Positions 9,242 to 17,073 of a stretch of DNA of 64,000 bases are shown piece by piece. Position numbers and translations under genes: made by a program. Positions within the stretch are counted from its first letter, which is position 1, and each line of letters starts with the position of its first letter. The DNA is from Streptomyces sp. NBC_01439 (lineage in GTDB: Bacteria; Actinomycetota; Actinomycetes; Streptomycetales; Streptomycetaceae), in assembly GCF_036227605.1 (NCBI RefSeq), contig NZ_CP109487.1, forward strand, positions 124,001 through 188,000. Direction: 5' to 3'. Below the pieces are notes generated by a model. The model did not search any database, was not told the DNA's origin, and worked only from the letters and a program-made list of their open reading frames with translations.

Positions 9242-9646
9242 CCGTATGACGGCTTCGCCGACGCCTCTGCCGACGAGGCTGCCGTCATCGCCCTGACCGA
9301 GCTCACACGCGTCCTACGACCCGACGGGAGGATCACCATCTCTACCAGCCACCCCACCGCGGACTGGCTCGCAGACGGCGGCAGCTACTTCGACGCCCGC
9401 CTTGGCGAGGAATCCTGGTCAGACGGCATGACCCACCCCTACTCGCGTCAGCCCCTCCAGGCATGGTTCGACGAGTTCACCGCCGCGGGCCTCGCCGTCG
9501 ACCGCCTCATCGAACACCAACCCGCCCACTCGATGATCCACCACCATCCGACCGATTACGAGAAACTGGCCCACCAGCCCGGATTCATCGCCTTCCAGCT
9601 CCAGAAGCGGCCAGGTGCCGCTGATCTCCGTCCTGACCAGTCGTGA
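9242..9646 (+). pseudogene. SAM-dependent methyltransferase, C-terminal remnant
   Basis: The frame reads DEAAVIALTELTRVLRPDGR, then TSHPTADWLADGGSYFD and HPYSRQPLQAWFDEFTAAGL, ending HQPGFIAFQLQKRPG before its stop. This is the second half of a class I methyltransferase: the post-motif-III 'LRPDGR' strand and the C-terminal cap. The SAM-binding GxGxG half is missing upstream, and there is no start codon until Met at 9428. It is a truncated gene. Its end overlaps the start of the next frame. Confidence 0.7.
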
Positions 9647-9669
9647 TTGCCTGCATCGGAGTGCCGCCC

Positions 9670-10248
9670 ATGCAAAACCGCCCGACCCTCGTCGTGGTCA
9701 GCGGCCCTCCCGCCACAGGGAAGACCACGCTCGCTCGCACCCTCGCCCAGCAGCTGGGCTGCCCAGCGATCATCCGCGACGAGATCAAACAGGGCATGGT
9801 CATGAGCACCCCACATCACCCAACCGTCGGCGACGGCCCCCTCAACATCCCCACCCTGAACGTCTTCTTCAAGACCATCACCATCCTCGTCCAGGCGGGA
9901 GTCACCCTCGTCGCCGAGGCGGCCTTCCAGGACCGGCTCTGGCGACCAGGCTTGGAAACCCTCCTGGACCTCGCCGACCTCCGCATCATCCGATGCACCA
10001 CACCCACTTTGACCATCACCGAACGCATCGCCGAGCGCGCCCGCACCGACAGCCACCGGGCGGCCCACGGCGATCAGGCCCTCCTCGCCGACATGGAAGC
10101 CGGCGCCTACGACCCGGAGCGGTTCAAAGCCATCAGCCTCAACGTACCGACCCTCGTCGTGGACACATCGGACGGTTACACGCCCGGAACCGACGAGATC
10201 CAGGCATTCCTTCGAACACCACAACCGTCACTCAGCCATCCGGGATAA
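9670..10248 (+). CDS. P-loop (AAA/zeta-like) kinase or ATPase
   Basis: The 192-residue protein carries a clear Walker A motif, VVVSGPPATGKTTLARTLAQ (about residues 7-26), with IIRDEIKQG following, as in small chloramphenicol-phosphotransferase/zeta-type kinases where an Asp after strand 2 contacts the substrate. A later VAEAAF segment probably corresponds to the Walker B-like strand, and ITERIAERARTDSHR looks like the lid arginine helix. It is therefore likely to phosphorylate a small molecule, substrate unknown. ATG 9670 has GGAG about nine bases upstream; a GTG at 9643 is an alternative start. It lies just after the methyltransferase remnant. Confidence 0.75.
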   Translation: MQNRPTLVVVSGPPATGKTTLARTLAQQLGCPAIIRDEIKQGMVMSTPHHPTVGDGPLNIPTLNVFFKTITILVQAGVTLVAEAAFQDRLWRPGLETLLDLADLRIIRCTTPTLTITERIAERARTDSHRAAHGDQALLADMEAGAYDPERFKAISLNVPTLVVDTSDGYTPGTDEIQAFLRTPQPSLSHPG

Positions 10249-10441
10249 GTCCCTCGGTTGGAAGCCCGACGGAAGGCCGGAATCCCCCGGGCCCCACCCA
10301 CCAGCGGTGCCCACCCCGCCAGGGGTACCGCCGCGTGATCAATGTCGATGGGTTCGAGGTTCTGGCACAGATCTTGGGGAGCGGTCGCGGAGGGTGACGG
10401 GTTCGTTCGATTACAGGCAGGGGTGGGGACCTGGGGGACCG

Positions 10442-10852
10442 TCAGCGTTCACGCATTCTGGTCCACCACCAGCGCGTCGTCGCCAACTGGTTGTAGTTGG
10501 GCTCCGGCAAGGTGCGGCGCTCGAATTCCTCATCGATACGCGTGATCAATCGACCCAAGTCCCTTTTGGCTCCGGGCGGAAGATACAGCATCGCCCACTC
10601 CAGGTCATCACGGGCGTCTCCCACCCCGGGCGAATCAAACGCGGAGGCGTCCAGGTAGCGTCCGGGCTTCTTGAAAGCCCGCTCGAAGCACGAGAGTGCC
10701 TTGGCGACCGCGTTGGGCCACATCTCCTGGTCTTCGACCCGGCGGATCGCTGCACGAGTCCGCGCGGAGACACCGGGGATCCTCAGAACCGGATACTGCC
10801 ATTGTGGCCGCCACAGCTCTGCACGGACGGCCTTGGGACGCCTACGCGGCAT
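10442..10852 (-). CDS. Hypothetical protein
   Basis: The 136-residue protein is basic at its N-terminus (MPRRRPKAVRAELWRPQW) and then helical (TRAAIRRVEDQEMWPNAVAKALSCFERAFKK and DDLEWAMLYLPPGAKRDLGRLITRIDEEFERR). Codon use is normal for the window and the frame is clean, so it looks like a real gene. I recognise no domain. It is divergent from the zeta-toxin-like gene, sharing about 49 bases of upstream DNA. Confidence 0.6.
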   Translation of the reverse strand: MPRRRPKAVRAELWRPQWQYPVLRIPGVSARTRAAIRRVEDQEMWPNAVAKALSCFERAFKKPGRYLDASAFDSPGVGDARDDLEWAMLYLPPGAKRDLGRLITRIDEEFERRTLPEPNYNQLATTRWWWTRMRER

Positions 10853-10901
10853 CGCCCTTTCGGATCAACATGAGGCCATCCGGCCACGGCCGGGCACCTG
10901 C

Positions 10902-12098
10902 ATGCACGGCCATAAGAGCGTGGTGCGCGCCGAGGCCATGGCCCACGACGAGTGCCTGCCAGCGGACCGCCGCCTGGCCGTCACCCACGATGCCGAGCGG
11001 GCCGCTGCGGCCGCCGAGCCAGTCCGCCGCATCGCGCACCCGCGCCCAGGCTCGCCCGGCAGCGGCTACCACCGACTCAGCCGCGACCAGCACCGCTGGA
11101 CCTTCGACGACCCGATCGCCCCGACCTTCCTGTGCAAGGCTGCCTTCCGTCCGGACCCGTTGGTCGTCTACCTGGTCGACGAGCCGGGCGCACGCCAGTT
11201 GGACGCGCGGCGGATGCTGCGCCGGGTGATGCGGCCGCGCACCGTCGTAGTGGATCCCGACATGTTGCGCGGCCACCACCCGGACCACTTCGAACTGGTC
11301 AACGACATCCCTCGGACCGCCGACGACCTGGTGAGGCCGGATGCCGAGCTCTGGCAGGCCGAGGCCGAGGCGTACGTACGCGAACGGAGCCGCGACCTGC
11401 TCATCGAGGCCGACTTCACCAGCGCCGCCGACTTCGCCTTGAGCGCGGGCCGGTTCGCCCGGGCCGGCTACCGGATCGAGGCCGTGACCCTGGCGCCGGC
11501 CGTGGCCCTGGCCGCCCGATCCTGTGACAGCAGGCAGCGCACCCTGGTCAATCACGCCCGCGCCCTGGAGCTCGACGTGGTCACGGCGCTCTCCACCCCG
11601 GCCGCGCTCGCGCGGGCCTGCCGGGTGGCGGCCGACATCGTGGCCGCCGCAGCCGCCGACCCGAGCATCAGCGCCGTGCGGGTGATCGACGGCGACCGCT
11701 GGGCGCTGGGCCGGGACAGGTGGGCGGCCTGTGCCCTGGCCGCTGCCCGGCGCCGCCCCTACACCGATGGAGAGGCCGCCGGCTTCCACTCCGTCCCGCG
11801 GGCGCTGCACCGAGTGCTGCCCCGCCTGCGGCAGGAGATTGCCGGCATCATGGCCCGGGCGCAGCCACTGATGCCCGCCGCATGGCAGGCAGTGCCGATG
11901 GAGTATCAACGTGTCCCCGGCCGGCCCCCCTTGCTGCGGGCACGGCGACGAGTGGCACGTGCACAGGACTCAAAGACGCAGGTCGGCAATGGGGTGGCAG
12001 GCGTTGTGCGTGAGTGGTGCGCAAGCGGACGGGGTCAGACGAACGGGGTCCGAACCCGTCGGGGCTCAGCGCTTGGCGGGCTGGTCGGGTGTGTTTAA
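10902..12098 (+). CDS. Zeta-toxin-family protein with degenerate P-loop
   Basis: The 398-residue frame follows the zeta-toxin/UDP-GlcNAc-kinase-like family of actinobacteria. It has an N-terminal helical region with RWTFDDPIAPTFLCKA, a P-loop strand, TVVVDPDMLRGHHPDHFELV, RERSRDLLIEADFTSAADF and ARFARAGYRIEAVTLA. The Walker A position reads LVDEPGARQLDARR instead of the expected GEPGAGKT pattern, so the lysine that binds ATP phosphate is missing. Some homologues end near PGRPPLLRA; this frame runs about 45 low-complexity residues further and overlaps the convergent regulator by four bases. No antitoxin gene is adjacent. It may be inactive or a decaying gene. Start ATG 10902 is a best guess. 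Confidence 0.55.
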   Translation: MHGHKSVVRAEAMAHDECLPADRRLAVTHDAERAAAAAEPVRRIAHPRPGSPGSGYHRLSRDQHRWTFDDPIAPTFLCKAAFRPDPLVVYLVDEPGARQLDARRMLRRVMRPRTVVVDPDMLRGHHPDHFELVNDIPRTADDLVRPDAELWQAEAEAYVRERSRDLLIEADFTSAADFALSAGRFARAGYRIEAVTLAPAVALAARSCDSRQRTLVNHARALELDVVTALSTPAALARACRVAADIVAAAAADPSISAVRVIDGDRWALGRDRWAACALAAARRRPYTDGEAAGFHSVPRALHRVLPRLRQEIAGIMARAQPLMPAAWQAVPMEYQRVPGRPPLLRARRRVARAQDSKTQVGNGVAGVVREWCASGRGQTNGVRTRRGSALGGLVGCV

Positions 12099-13564
12099 GC
12101 CACGAGGAGCTCCGGCCAGCGGCCGGTGGCGGTGGTGGGGTCGGGGCGGTCGTCGAGGAGACGGGCCAAGAGGAGGGTGGGGGCGAGGTCGGGCAGGCGT
12201 TGGGCGGCGGTGAGGAGGCGGGGGTACTGGCTGGCCGGGAGGGAGAGGGCAAGGCCGCTGACCTGGCCGGGGAGGCCGAGGGGGACGGCGGCGCAAACCA
12301 CGTCCAGGGAGTACTCGAGCAGGCTGAACTGGGCACCGCGCGGGCCGCCCCGGTCGAGGTTCTCGAAGAGCGCGAGCGGGTCGGTGATGGTGCGTTCGGT
12401 GAGCCTGACGGCGGGGTGTCGGGTGAGGTGGTCCATTCGGGCGTCGCCGTCGAGCTGGGCGAGGAGGATCTTCCCGACGGCGCTCGCGTGACCCGCAGCG
12501 CTGAAGGGGACCCACTCCTCCGCCAGCGGCGCGGACTTGCTGTACGAGCACTCCCGGACCTGGACGTCACCGTCCGTGTAGCTGCTGAGGTACACCGCGG
12601 CGCCCACCTCGTCGCGCAGCCGGGCGAGGGCGTGGCCCAGGAGCGGGCGGCCGGGGCGGGTCAGCGGTTCCAGAGCCGGTCCGGGGAAGTGGGCGCCCGA
12701 GACGGTGGCGACCAAGCCCTGGCGGCGGAGCCACTCCAGGAGCCGGGTGGTGGAGTCCAGCGACAGCCCGGCCCGGCGGGCGAGCGAGCGGGTGTCAATG
12801 CCGTGTGCGGCGTCGATCAGCCCCACGAGGTCACTGGCCCACCGGGCCGCCTCCCACCACACGGGTACGGCAACGGGGGCTGTGCGCTCGCGATGCATCT
12901 CCGTCCCGCGCCTCGTGACGCGAGGGAGACACGTCGCCGCGTACCGCCCGGACGGGGCATGGCTGCCGGACGAGCCGGACAGGCAAAGGGCGCCGGGCAT
13001 GGCGTGCGGCCGCTTCGCCCTGTCCCACGCGGCCAGCCACGATCCCTGCTGTTCTTCGGCAACATCGCAGCCCCGCAGGAAGGCGGCCATCTGCCCCTGG
13101 CTGGCCGGCAGCCGCTGGTTTCGGAGGATGGCCCAGATGCTGCTCGGAGCGAGCCACTCGCTTCCGCCCCTGCTCTGCACCTGCCGGTAGGACGGGCGAC
13201 CGGCGTTCCGGTGAAGGGACACCAGCGCGCTGTTGAGCTCGCCTTCGGTGAAGATCCCAGCCGGCTCGATCACGGTGCAGGCCGGGACGTCGCGCGGCTG
13301 TCCGTGGGCCGCCTCGGCCAGGTACGTCGCCATCGTCACCTCCTCCTGCGTGGCTCCGCAGGCACTGAGGAACTCTGTGACGGTTGCCAAGGCGGGGACC
13401 TCCTTGCCGGAGGCGGCGCGCTTGAGAGTGGCGGCTGAGCTGGTGGTGCGCAGCGCGAGCAGTGCGTAGGTCAGACGGGCTCTGCCGCGGGCTCCCCGTA
13501 ACAGCGCGGCCAAAGCGGCGCGGACGGGGTCGGTCGAGTCCACTGGCTTCTCGGGGCGTCCCAA
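12095..13564 (-). CDS. Hybrid regulator: XRE-like N-terminus with IclR DNA-binding and effector domains
   Basis: The 489-residue protein has an XRE-like helix-turn-helix at about residues 25-75 (LTYALLALRTTSSAATLKRA...). A second helical segment follows at about 110-185 (PSSIWAILRNQRLPASQGQM), similar to the helix-turn-helix/NTPase-associated regions common in Streptomyces. A winged-helix IclR domain (DLVGLIDAAHGIDTRSLARR) starts near residue 243. The C-terminal ~180 residues look like an IclR effector-binding domain (GAAVYLSSYTDGDVQVREC; PFSAAGHASAVGKILLA). It probably regulates transcription in response to a small molecule. The stop overlaps the zeta-like gene by four bases. It may form an operon with the small membrane gene ending nine bases upstream. 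Confidence 0.75.
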   Translation of the reverse strand: MGRPEKPVDSTDPVRAALAALLRGARGRARLTYALLALRTTSSAATLKRAASGKEVPALATVTEFLSACGATQEEVTMATYLAEAAHGQPRDVPACTVIEPAGIFTEGELNSALVSLHRNAGRPSYRQVQSRGGSEWLAPSSIWAILRNQRLPASQGQMAAFLRGCDVAEEQQGSWLAAWDRAKRPHAMPGALCLSGSSGSHAPSGRYAATCLPRVTRRGTEMHRERTAPVAVPVWWEAARWASDLVGLIDAAHGIDTRSLARRAGLSLDSTTRLLEWLRRQGLVATVSGAHFPGPALEPLTRPGRPLLGHALARLRDEVGAAVYLSSYTDGDVQVRECSYSKSAPLAEEWVPFSAAGHASAVGKILLAQLDGDARMDHLTRHPAVRLTERTITDPLALFENLDRGGPRGAQFSLLEYSLDVVCAAVPLGLPGQVSGLALSLPASQYPRLLTAAQRLPDLAPTLLLARLLDDRPDPTTATGRWPELLVA

Positions 13565-13573
13565 CGTCCCGCC

Positions 13574-13849
13574 CTACTGGGTGATGCGCAGGACGGCTGA
13601 GGCCAGCCCCGCTGCGAGCCGGCGGCCCCCGCCGACGACGAGCATTGCCGCGACACCGAGCGCCGCGCAGGACGCCAGAAGGGGGACAATCTCGGACGTC
13701 GGCAGGCCCGCCAAGGCCAGGACCGTCCCCAACACGGGAAACGAGACCAGGCCCGCGACGTACGGCAGGGGCAGATGGCGCTGCTCGGGTCCTTGGCGGC
13801 CGGAGGCGGCCCGTTCGCCGGGCGAGGAGACGAGTCCATTCGTGGGCAT
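13574..13849 (-). CDS. Small two-helix membrane protein
   Basis: The 91-residue product has a hydrophilic N-terminus and two hydrophobic segments: YVAGLVSFPVLGTVLALAGL (about 28-47) and IVPLLASCAALGVAAMLVVGG (about 51-71). No domain is recognised. Upstream in-frame codons exist, but ATG 13849 gives the compact form. It ends nine bases before the IclR-type regulator gene on the same strand and is probably cotranscribed with it. Confidence 0.55.
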   Translation of the reverse strand: MPTNGLVSSPGERAASGRQGPEQRHLPLPYVAGLVSFPVLGTVLALAGLPTSEIVPLLASCAALGVAAMLVVGGGRRLAAGLASAVLRITQ

Positions 13850-14538
13850 GTCGGCACGTCTTTCTGACTGAGTACGAAGTGCGGACGGCAGAGCGTCAGC
13901 TACTGGTGTCGGCTGCAAGTACTTTTCGGAAAAAGGAAGTTGGCGCTTCCCGGGCGGCACGCTACAGGACCGGCGAGAGAGCCTGCGGCAGAGCGCCGGA
14001 GCGCGCCTCGACAGGCTGTTCTGCCTGCTCGCATTGGCTCACGGGTGTTCCCGGCGGCTCGGTACCCGCCCCCTCCGCGTCCGGCCGGCGGGGCAGGCCG
14101 CCATGGCGGTTTTGGCTCATGGCGTTCAGACCGGGTTGAGATCTGCGGCAGGAAGGGAGATGGTGGCGAAGCTGGTTGCCGAGGCAGCCATCGATCCTCT
14201 GACTGCTACCGGCTGCAACCGTAGGACCAGAGATTCGGGCAGTGACCGCGTTGGCGCGCGGCCTGCCGGTACGAAGCTGCCGTCCCGGTTCCGGGGCGGC
14301 AGCTTAAGACCCAGTCCCGCCCCAGCCTGACCGGCTGGTCGTAGCGCTGTCGGGTCACACTGCCGATCATCCCGGTCATCCGGGCACCACCCCCACGAGC
14401 CCCGGGGACAACACCCGCGCGTGTCATCAACTCGCCCTGGACGGCTGCTGCTTCACACCATTCGACCGCCACGCCCGGCAGCCAAGGGCGTGCGGCCCCG
14501 GCGCCCGAAGCAGCCCCACCGGCACCGAACATGCAGGC
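13850..14538. other. Intergenic, nothing recognised
   Basis: About 690 bases upstream of the membrane-protein/regulator pair. I find no frame with convincing protein character and no RNA gene. Confidence 0.4.
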
Positions 14539-14820
14539 TCACAACCCGCCAGCGGGTGCGCGCCGCGAGTGCCAGGCCTGCTTGAGGCAGGCGGGAGAGC
14601 AGTGCACCGCGGACATCAAATGGTCGACACCGACCGTCCACACCATCCCGCACTGCGGACACGAGGCCGTCACACCGGCCTTCACCGCCTCGGTCCGAGC
14701 CCTCGCCCGCCGCACCCGCCGCCAGTGCCGCGAACGGCGCGCGTCCTCGCAGAACACCGCCGTCGACTTCGCCGACGGCATCAGCGGACCACCGCACCCC
14801 GGCACAGCCGCGGCCCGCAA
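14539..14820 (-). CDS. Small zinc-ribbon-like protein with two related cysteine motifs
   Basis: The 93-residue frame contains two related units: GCGGPLMPSAKSTAVFCEDA...RHWRRVRR, and CPQCGMVWTVGVDHLMSAVH followed by CSPACLKQAWHSRR. The pattern Cx2C...VxCSPACxxxAWxxR is common in very small Streptomyces DNA- or RNA-associated proteins of unknown function. The first unit appears to have lost a cysteine (CEDARRSRHW where CxxxC would be expected). The only starts are TTG 14820 or an internal GTG, with an in-frame stop just upstream, so the N-terminus may have been lost. IS debris begins about 180 bases away. Confidence 0.5.
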   Translation of the reverse strand: MRAAAVPGCGGPLMPSAKSTAVFCEDARRSRHWRRVRRARARTEAVKAGVTASCPQCGMVWTVGVDHLMSAVHCSPACLKQAWHSRRAPAGGL

Positions 14821-15000
14821 GCGTCATCCGTGATCACGGTCAGCTTCAGCCGGGGCACCCTGTCCCTGCCCATGCAGCCACCGTACGAAGCAAGAACAGC
14901 CTCCGGGAGCCCCACCGCCGAGGTCTTGCTCAGCCACGACGCGACCTGCCTGCATAGTCCCAATGATCCGGGCCAATGACTTCCTGAATGCAGCCGAATG

Positions 15001-15469
15001 CCGGGGTTTTGTCGTATCGGGTGGCGATGCCGCGCCAGGCCTTCAGCTTGTTGATCAGGCGTTCGACCGTGTTCCGCTTCTTGTAGAGGTCGGCGTCGTG
15101 GCTGATGGGCCGGCCGCCTCGTGCGCCCTTCTTCTTGCGGTTGGCTGCCTGGTCCCGTTCTTCCGTGATGACTGCCTGGATTCCGCGTCTGCGCCGGTAG
15201 GAGCGGTTGCCGCGAGATGAGTAGGCCTTGTCGCCGGCGACGGCGTCGGGCCTGGTGCGGGGACGGCCGACCGGCAGACGGACCCGCACCTTCTCGAGCA
15301 CGTGGATGAACTGCGGGCTGTCCCCGGCCTGCCCGGCGGTCAGGACGAACGCGAGGGGACGACATTTGCGGTCTGCGGCGAGATGAATCTTGCTGGTCAG
15401 TCCGCCCCTGGACCTGCCGAGCAGGGCTTCCTTCAGGCGAAGCTTGCGTCCGCGTCGGGTACGCCGGCG
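15001..15469. repeat. Left arm of a 469-bp perfect inverted repeat
   Basis: This segment is the reverse complement of 21453-21921, with no difference that I could find on reading both. The translated products are identical in two frames. It encodes the C-terminal part of an IS5-type transposase. Together the two arms bracket a 6-kb island carrying the lasso-peptide genes. Confidence 0.85.
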
Positions 15470-15964
15470 CTCGGCCTGTCCGTTCTTTTCCTCCGGGCCG
15501 CCCCCTTTTGCAGGGCCGTTTCCTGTTCCTGCACGGCTTCTTTCAGGGCCGACATGAGGTGCTTGCTGACCCGCAGCCCTGCGGCATCGTGGTGAGCGCG
15601 GACGGTTGTGGAGTCCACGCTGACCAGCGACAAGTCCGTTCTTCCCACACAGGCACCCTCGGCAATCAGGCCTTCGAGCAGGGCGGTGAAGACACCGGCG
15701 TCCCGCCAGACCCGGAAGCGTCCGTAGACGGTGGCCCAGGGACCGAACTCGGGCAGGCCTCTCCCGCCACTGGGCACTGGACCGGAACCGCCAGATCACA
15801 CCCTCGAACTGCTCCCGCAACCGCTCCGGGTGCGGGCCGTACCTCTCGATCGGCAGATATGGGCGGATTCTGCCGCGCAGCTGGCTGGTGCGTAGGCCCA
15901 GTGGCCTCGCGATCGCCCCGAACTGAGCAATCAGTCGGTCATCGAATTCGAGCCCCTCTCCCAT
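15001..15964 (-). pseudogene. IS5-family transposase, frameshifted and 3'-truncated
   Basis: Reading the minus strand, three frame segments make one transposase. The first is an N-terminal part (GLRTSQLRGRIRPYLPIERY...FEGVIWRFRSSAQWRE). The second is a middle part in another frame (EFGPWATVYGRFRVWRDAGVF; SLVSVDSTTVRAHHDAAGLR, holding the first catalytic Asp). The third is the C-terminal DDE part (LLGRSRGGLTSKIHLAAD; DAVAGDKAYSSRGNR; KKRNTVERLINKLKAWRGIA). The first break, near 15757, fits a one-base insertion. The second, near the CCCCC-TTTT run at 15501-15509, could be the programmed frameshift known in IS5/IS427-type elements. The end after RYDKTP is replaced by unrelated sequence. The element is not functional. 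Confidence 0.85.
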
Positions 15965-16473
15965 GCGCACTGGGGCCGGCGACGAGGGGAGTGGACGCCG
16001 CTGACCGGCGGCGACGAGCCCCCTCCGCCGCCGGACCGGGAGCCCGTACAGGAGCCGGAGCCGGAGGAGGTCCCGGAGCCGGAGCCTGCGCCCCCGCGGC
16101 TGGAGCTGCACCCGGGGGCGGCGGCGGACCTGCTCGCCGGGCTGCGGCGTTACGACCCACGGCTGCTGCTGGCGGAGCGCGACGTACAGCGGCTCGCACC
16201 GAAGGTCTCGGCCTGGCTGGAGCGCGGGGCGGACCCCGAGCCCATCGGGCTGACCCTGACCGGGAACCTCCCCGAGGCAATGCGCAGCCCCGCGTGCGTA
16301 CTCGCGTACCGGCTCGAGGCACTGATCCCGCCGAGCCGGCCGGCCGTCCCGGCGGCCAGGCCGGTCAGACAGCCGGACCCGTTCCAGACCTGCGACGGCT
16401 GCGACCGCGCCTTCCGTTCCCCCACCCCGGCCGCTGCCGCGACTGCCCGCCCAAGGTGCACGCGGCCGCCTGA
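15965..16473 (+). pseudogene. C-terminal fragment of a helix-turn-helix-type regulator
   Basis: The frame reads ADLLAGLRRYDPRLLLAERD, KVSAWLERGADPEPIGLTL and DPFQTCDGCDRAFRSP. It then shifts to a second frame ending HPGRCRDCPPKVHAAA and a stop at 16473. This matches the C-terminal portion, with its terminal Cys-rich CDGCDRAFR...CRDC element, of a family of streptomycete HTH regulators. The DNA-binding half is missing and IS material abuts the broken end at 15964, so IS insertion probably truncated it. A proline/glutamate-rich linker precedes the readable part. Confidence 0.6.
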
Positions 16474-16890
16474 GCCGGGCCCTCTGGGGGTTGACGCGCT
16501 GCGCCGTCCGGCCGCTTCCTCGGGATGTCGCTACGCCTGCGGCCCCCGGGCGTGGTCGGCTGTCCGGCGTCCCCACCGACCGACATCGAAAGCTGGTGGT
16601 GCCCGTTGTACCGACCTCGCTTGCTCAGTGCGCCAACCTCGGGACCGTCGTCGAGAAGTACTGCCTCCCCGCGGCCATCTCCGCGTACACAGGTGCGACC
16701 CCCCTTTGCGGTCGTCCCCCGCCCTGCCTAGAGACTCGGCGACGTCGTGATCAACATGTCTGCGCAAAGATGAATCCTGCTGGTCAGATGGCCGAGCGAG
16801 CTGCTTCGCGGTGTGTGCAGTCCGGTTGCGGGGTATTCGACGCAGAGTAGCCTGGAATTGATCGACGCTGCCTTATCTTGGAGGTATGTG
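16474..16890 (+). other. Upstream region of the lasso operon with a small IS5 scrap
   Basis: No gene is seen. Near 16745-16810 on the minus strand, HLTSRIHLCADM resembles the GGLTSKIHLAAD motif of IS5-type transposases, a short remnant. A TTGCGG...TAGCCT pair with a 16-base spacer at about 16828-16855 could be a promoter for the lasso operon, but the match is weak. A GGAGG at 16880-16884 is the ribosome-binding site of the precursor gene. Confidence 0.35.
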
Positions 16891-17007
16891 ATGTTTTTCC
16901 GAAGGCTGCGGCGCCGTAAACCGCATCGGCTCTTTCTTATCGGCAACGGCCGTTTGATTCGAGGCTTCAGTGGAGGGCTTTACGACGGCCACGGATATCA
17001 GCCCTGA
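16891..17007 (+). CDS. Lasso peptide precursor (A)
   Basis: The 38-residue peptide sits immediately before B and C genes of a lasso system. I predict a 24-residue Arg-rich leader, MFFRRLRRRKPHRLFLIGNG plus RLIR, and the 14-residue core GFSGGLYDGHGYQP. Core Gly1 and Asp8 (residue 32) can close an eight-residue macrolactam, leaving a six-residue tail. The leader has Pro at -14, matching the proline of the usual YxxPxL leader motif that binds the RRE domain, but Arg at -17 instead of Tyr. The -2 residue is Ile rather than the usual Thr. ATG 16891 has GGAGG six bases upstream; GTG 16888 is an alternative. The assignment rests on position, length and core pattern. I do not recognise this core from known lasso peptides. 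Confidence 0.8.
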   Translation: MFFRRLRRRKPHRLFLIGNGRLIRGFSGGLYDGHGYQP

Positions 17008-17024
17008 TACAGCCCACGGTGTCG

Positions 17025-17063
17025 AACTCGGCTTTCCGCAGAGTCCGTGCGGTAGGCCGAGTT
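17025..17063 (+). terminator. Nested hairpin between lasso precursor and B gene (attenuator-like)
   Basis: Outer stem AACTCGGC (17025-17032) pairs with GCCGAGTT (17056-17063). Inside it, CCGCA (17036-17040) pairs with TGCGG (17048-17052) around a 7-base loop. It lies 17 bases after the precursor stop and just before the B gene ribosome-binding site. Such a structure could let more precursor than enzyme be made. Function is inferred. Confidence 0.6.
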
Positions 17064-17073
17064 TGGAGTATGT

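Noticed and set aside
8668..9357. Minus-strand gene ending DLQRQGWTLNPNPRGD
   Set aside because: Only the last 60 residues look protein-like; the rest is arginine-rich out-of-frame sequence and no family could be named.
12020..12070. tRNA-like inverted segment
   Set aside because: It cannot form a cloverleaf with a proper T-loop or anticodon arm.
16972..17004. Alternative lasso core beginning at the Gly-Gly of GGLYDGHGYQP
   Set aside because: Asp would then be at position 5, too close for a threaded ring; starting at GFSG puts Asp at position 8.
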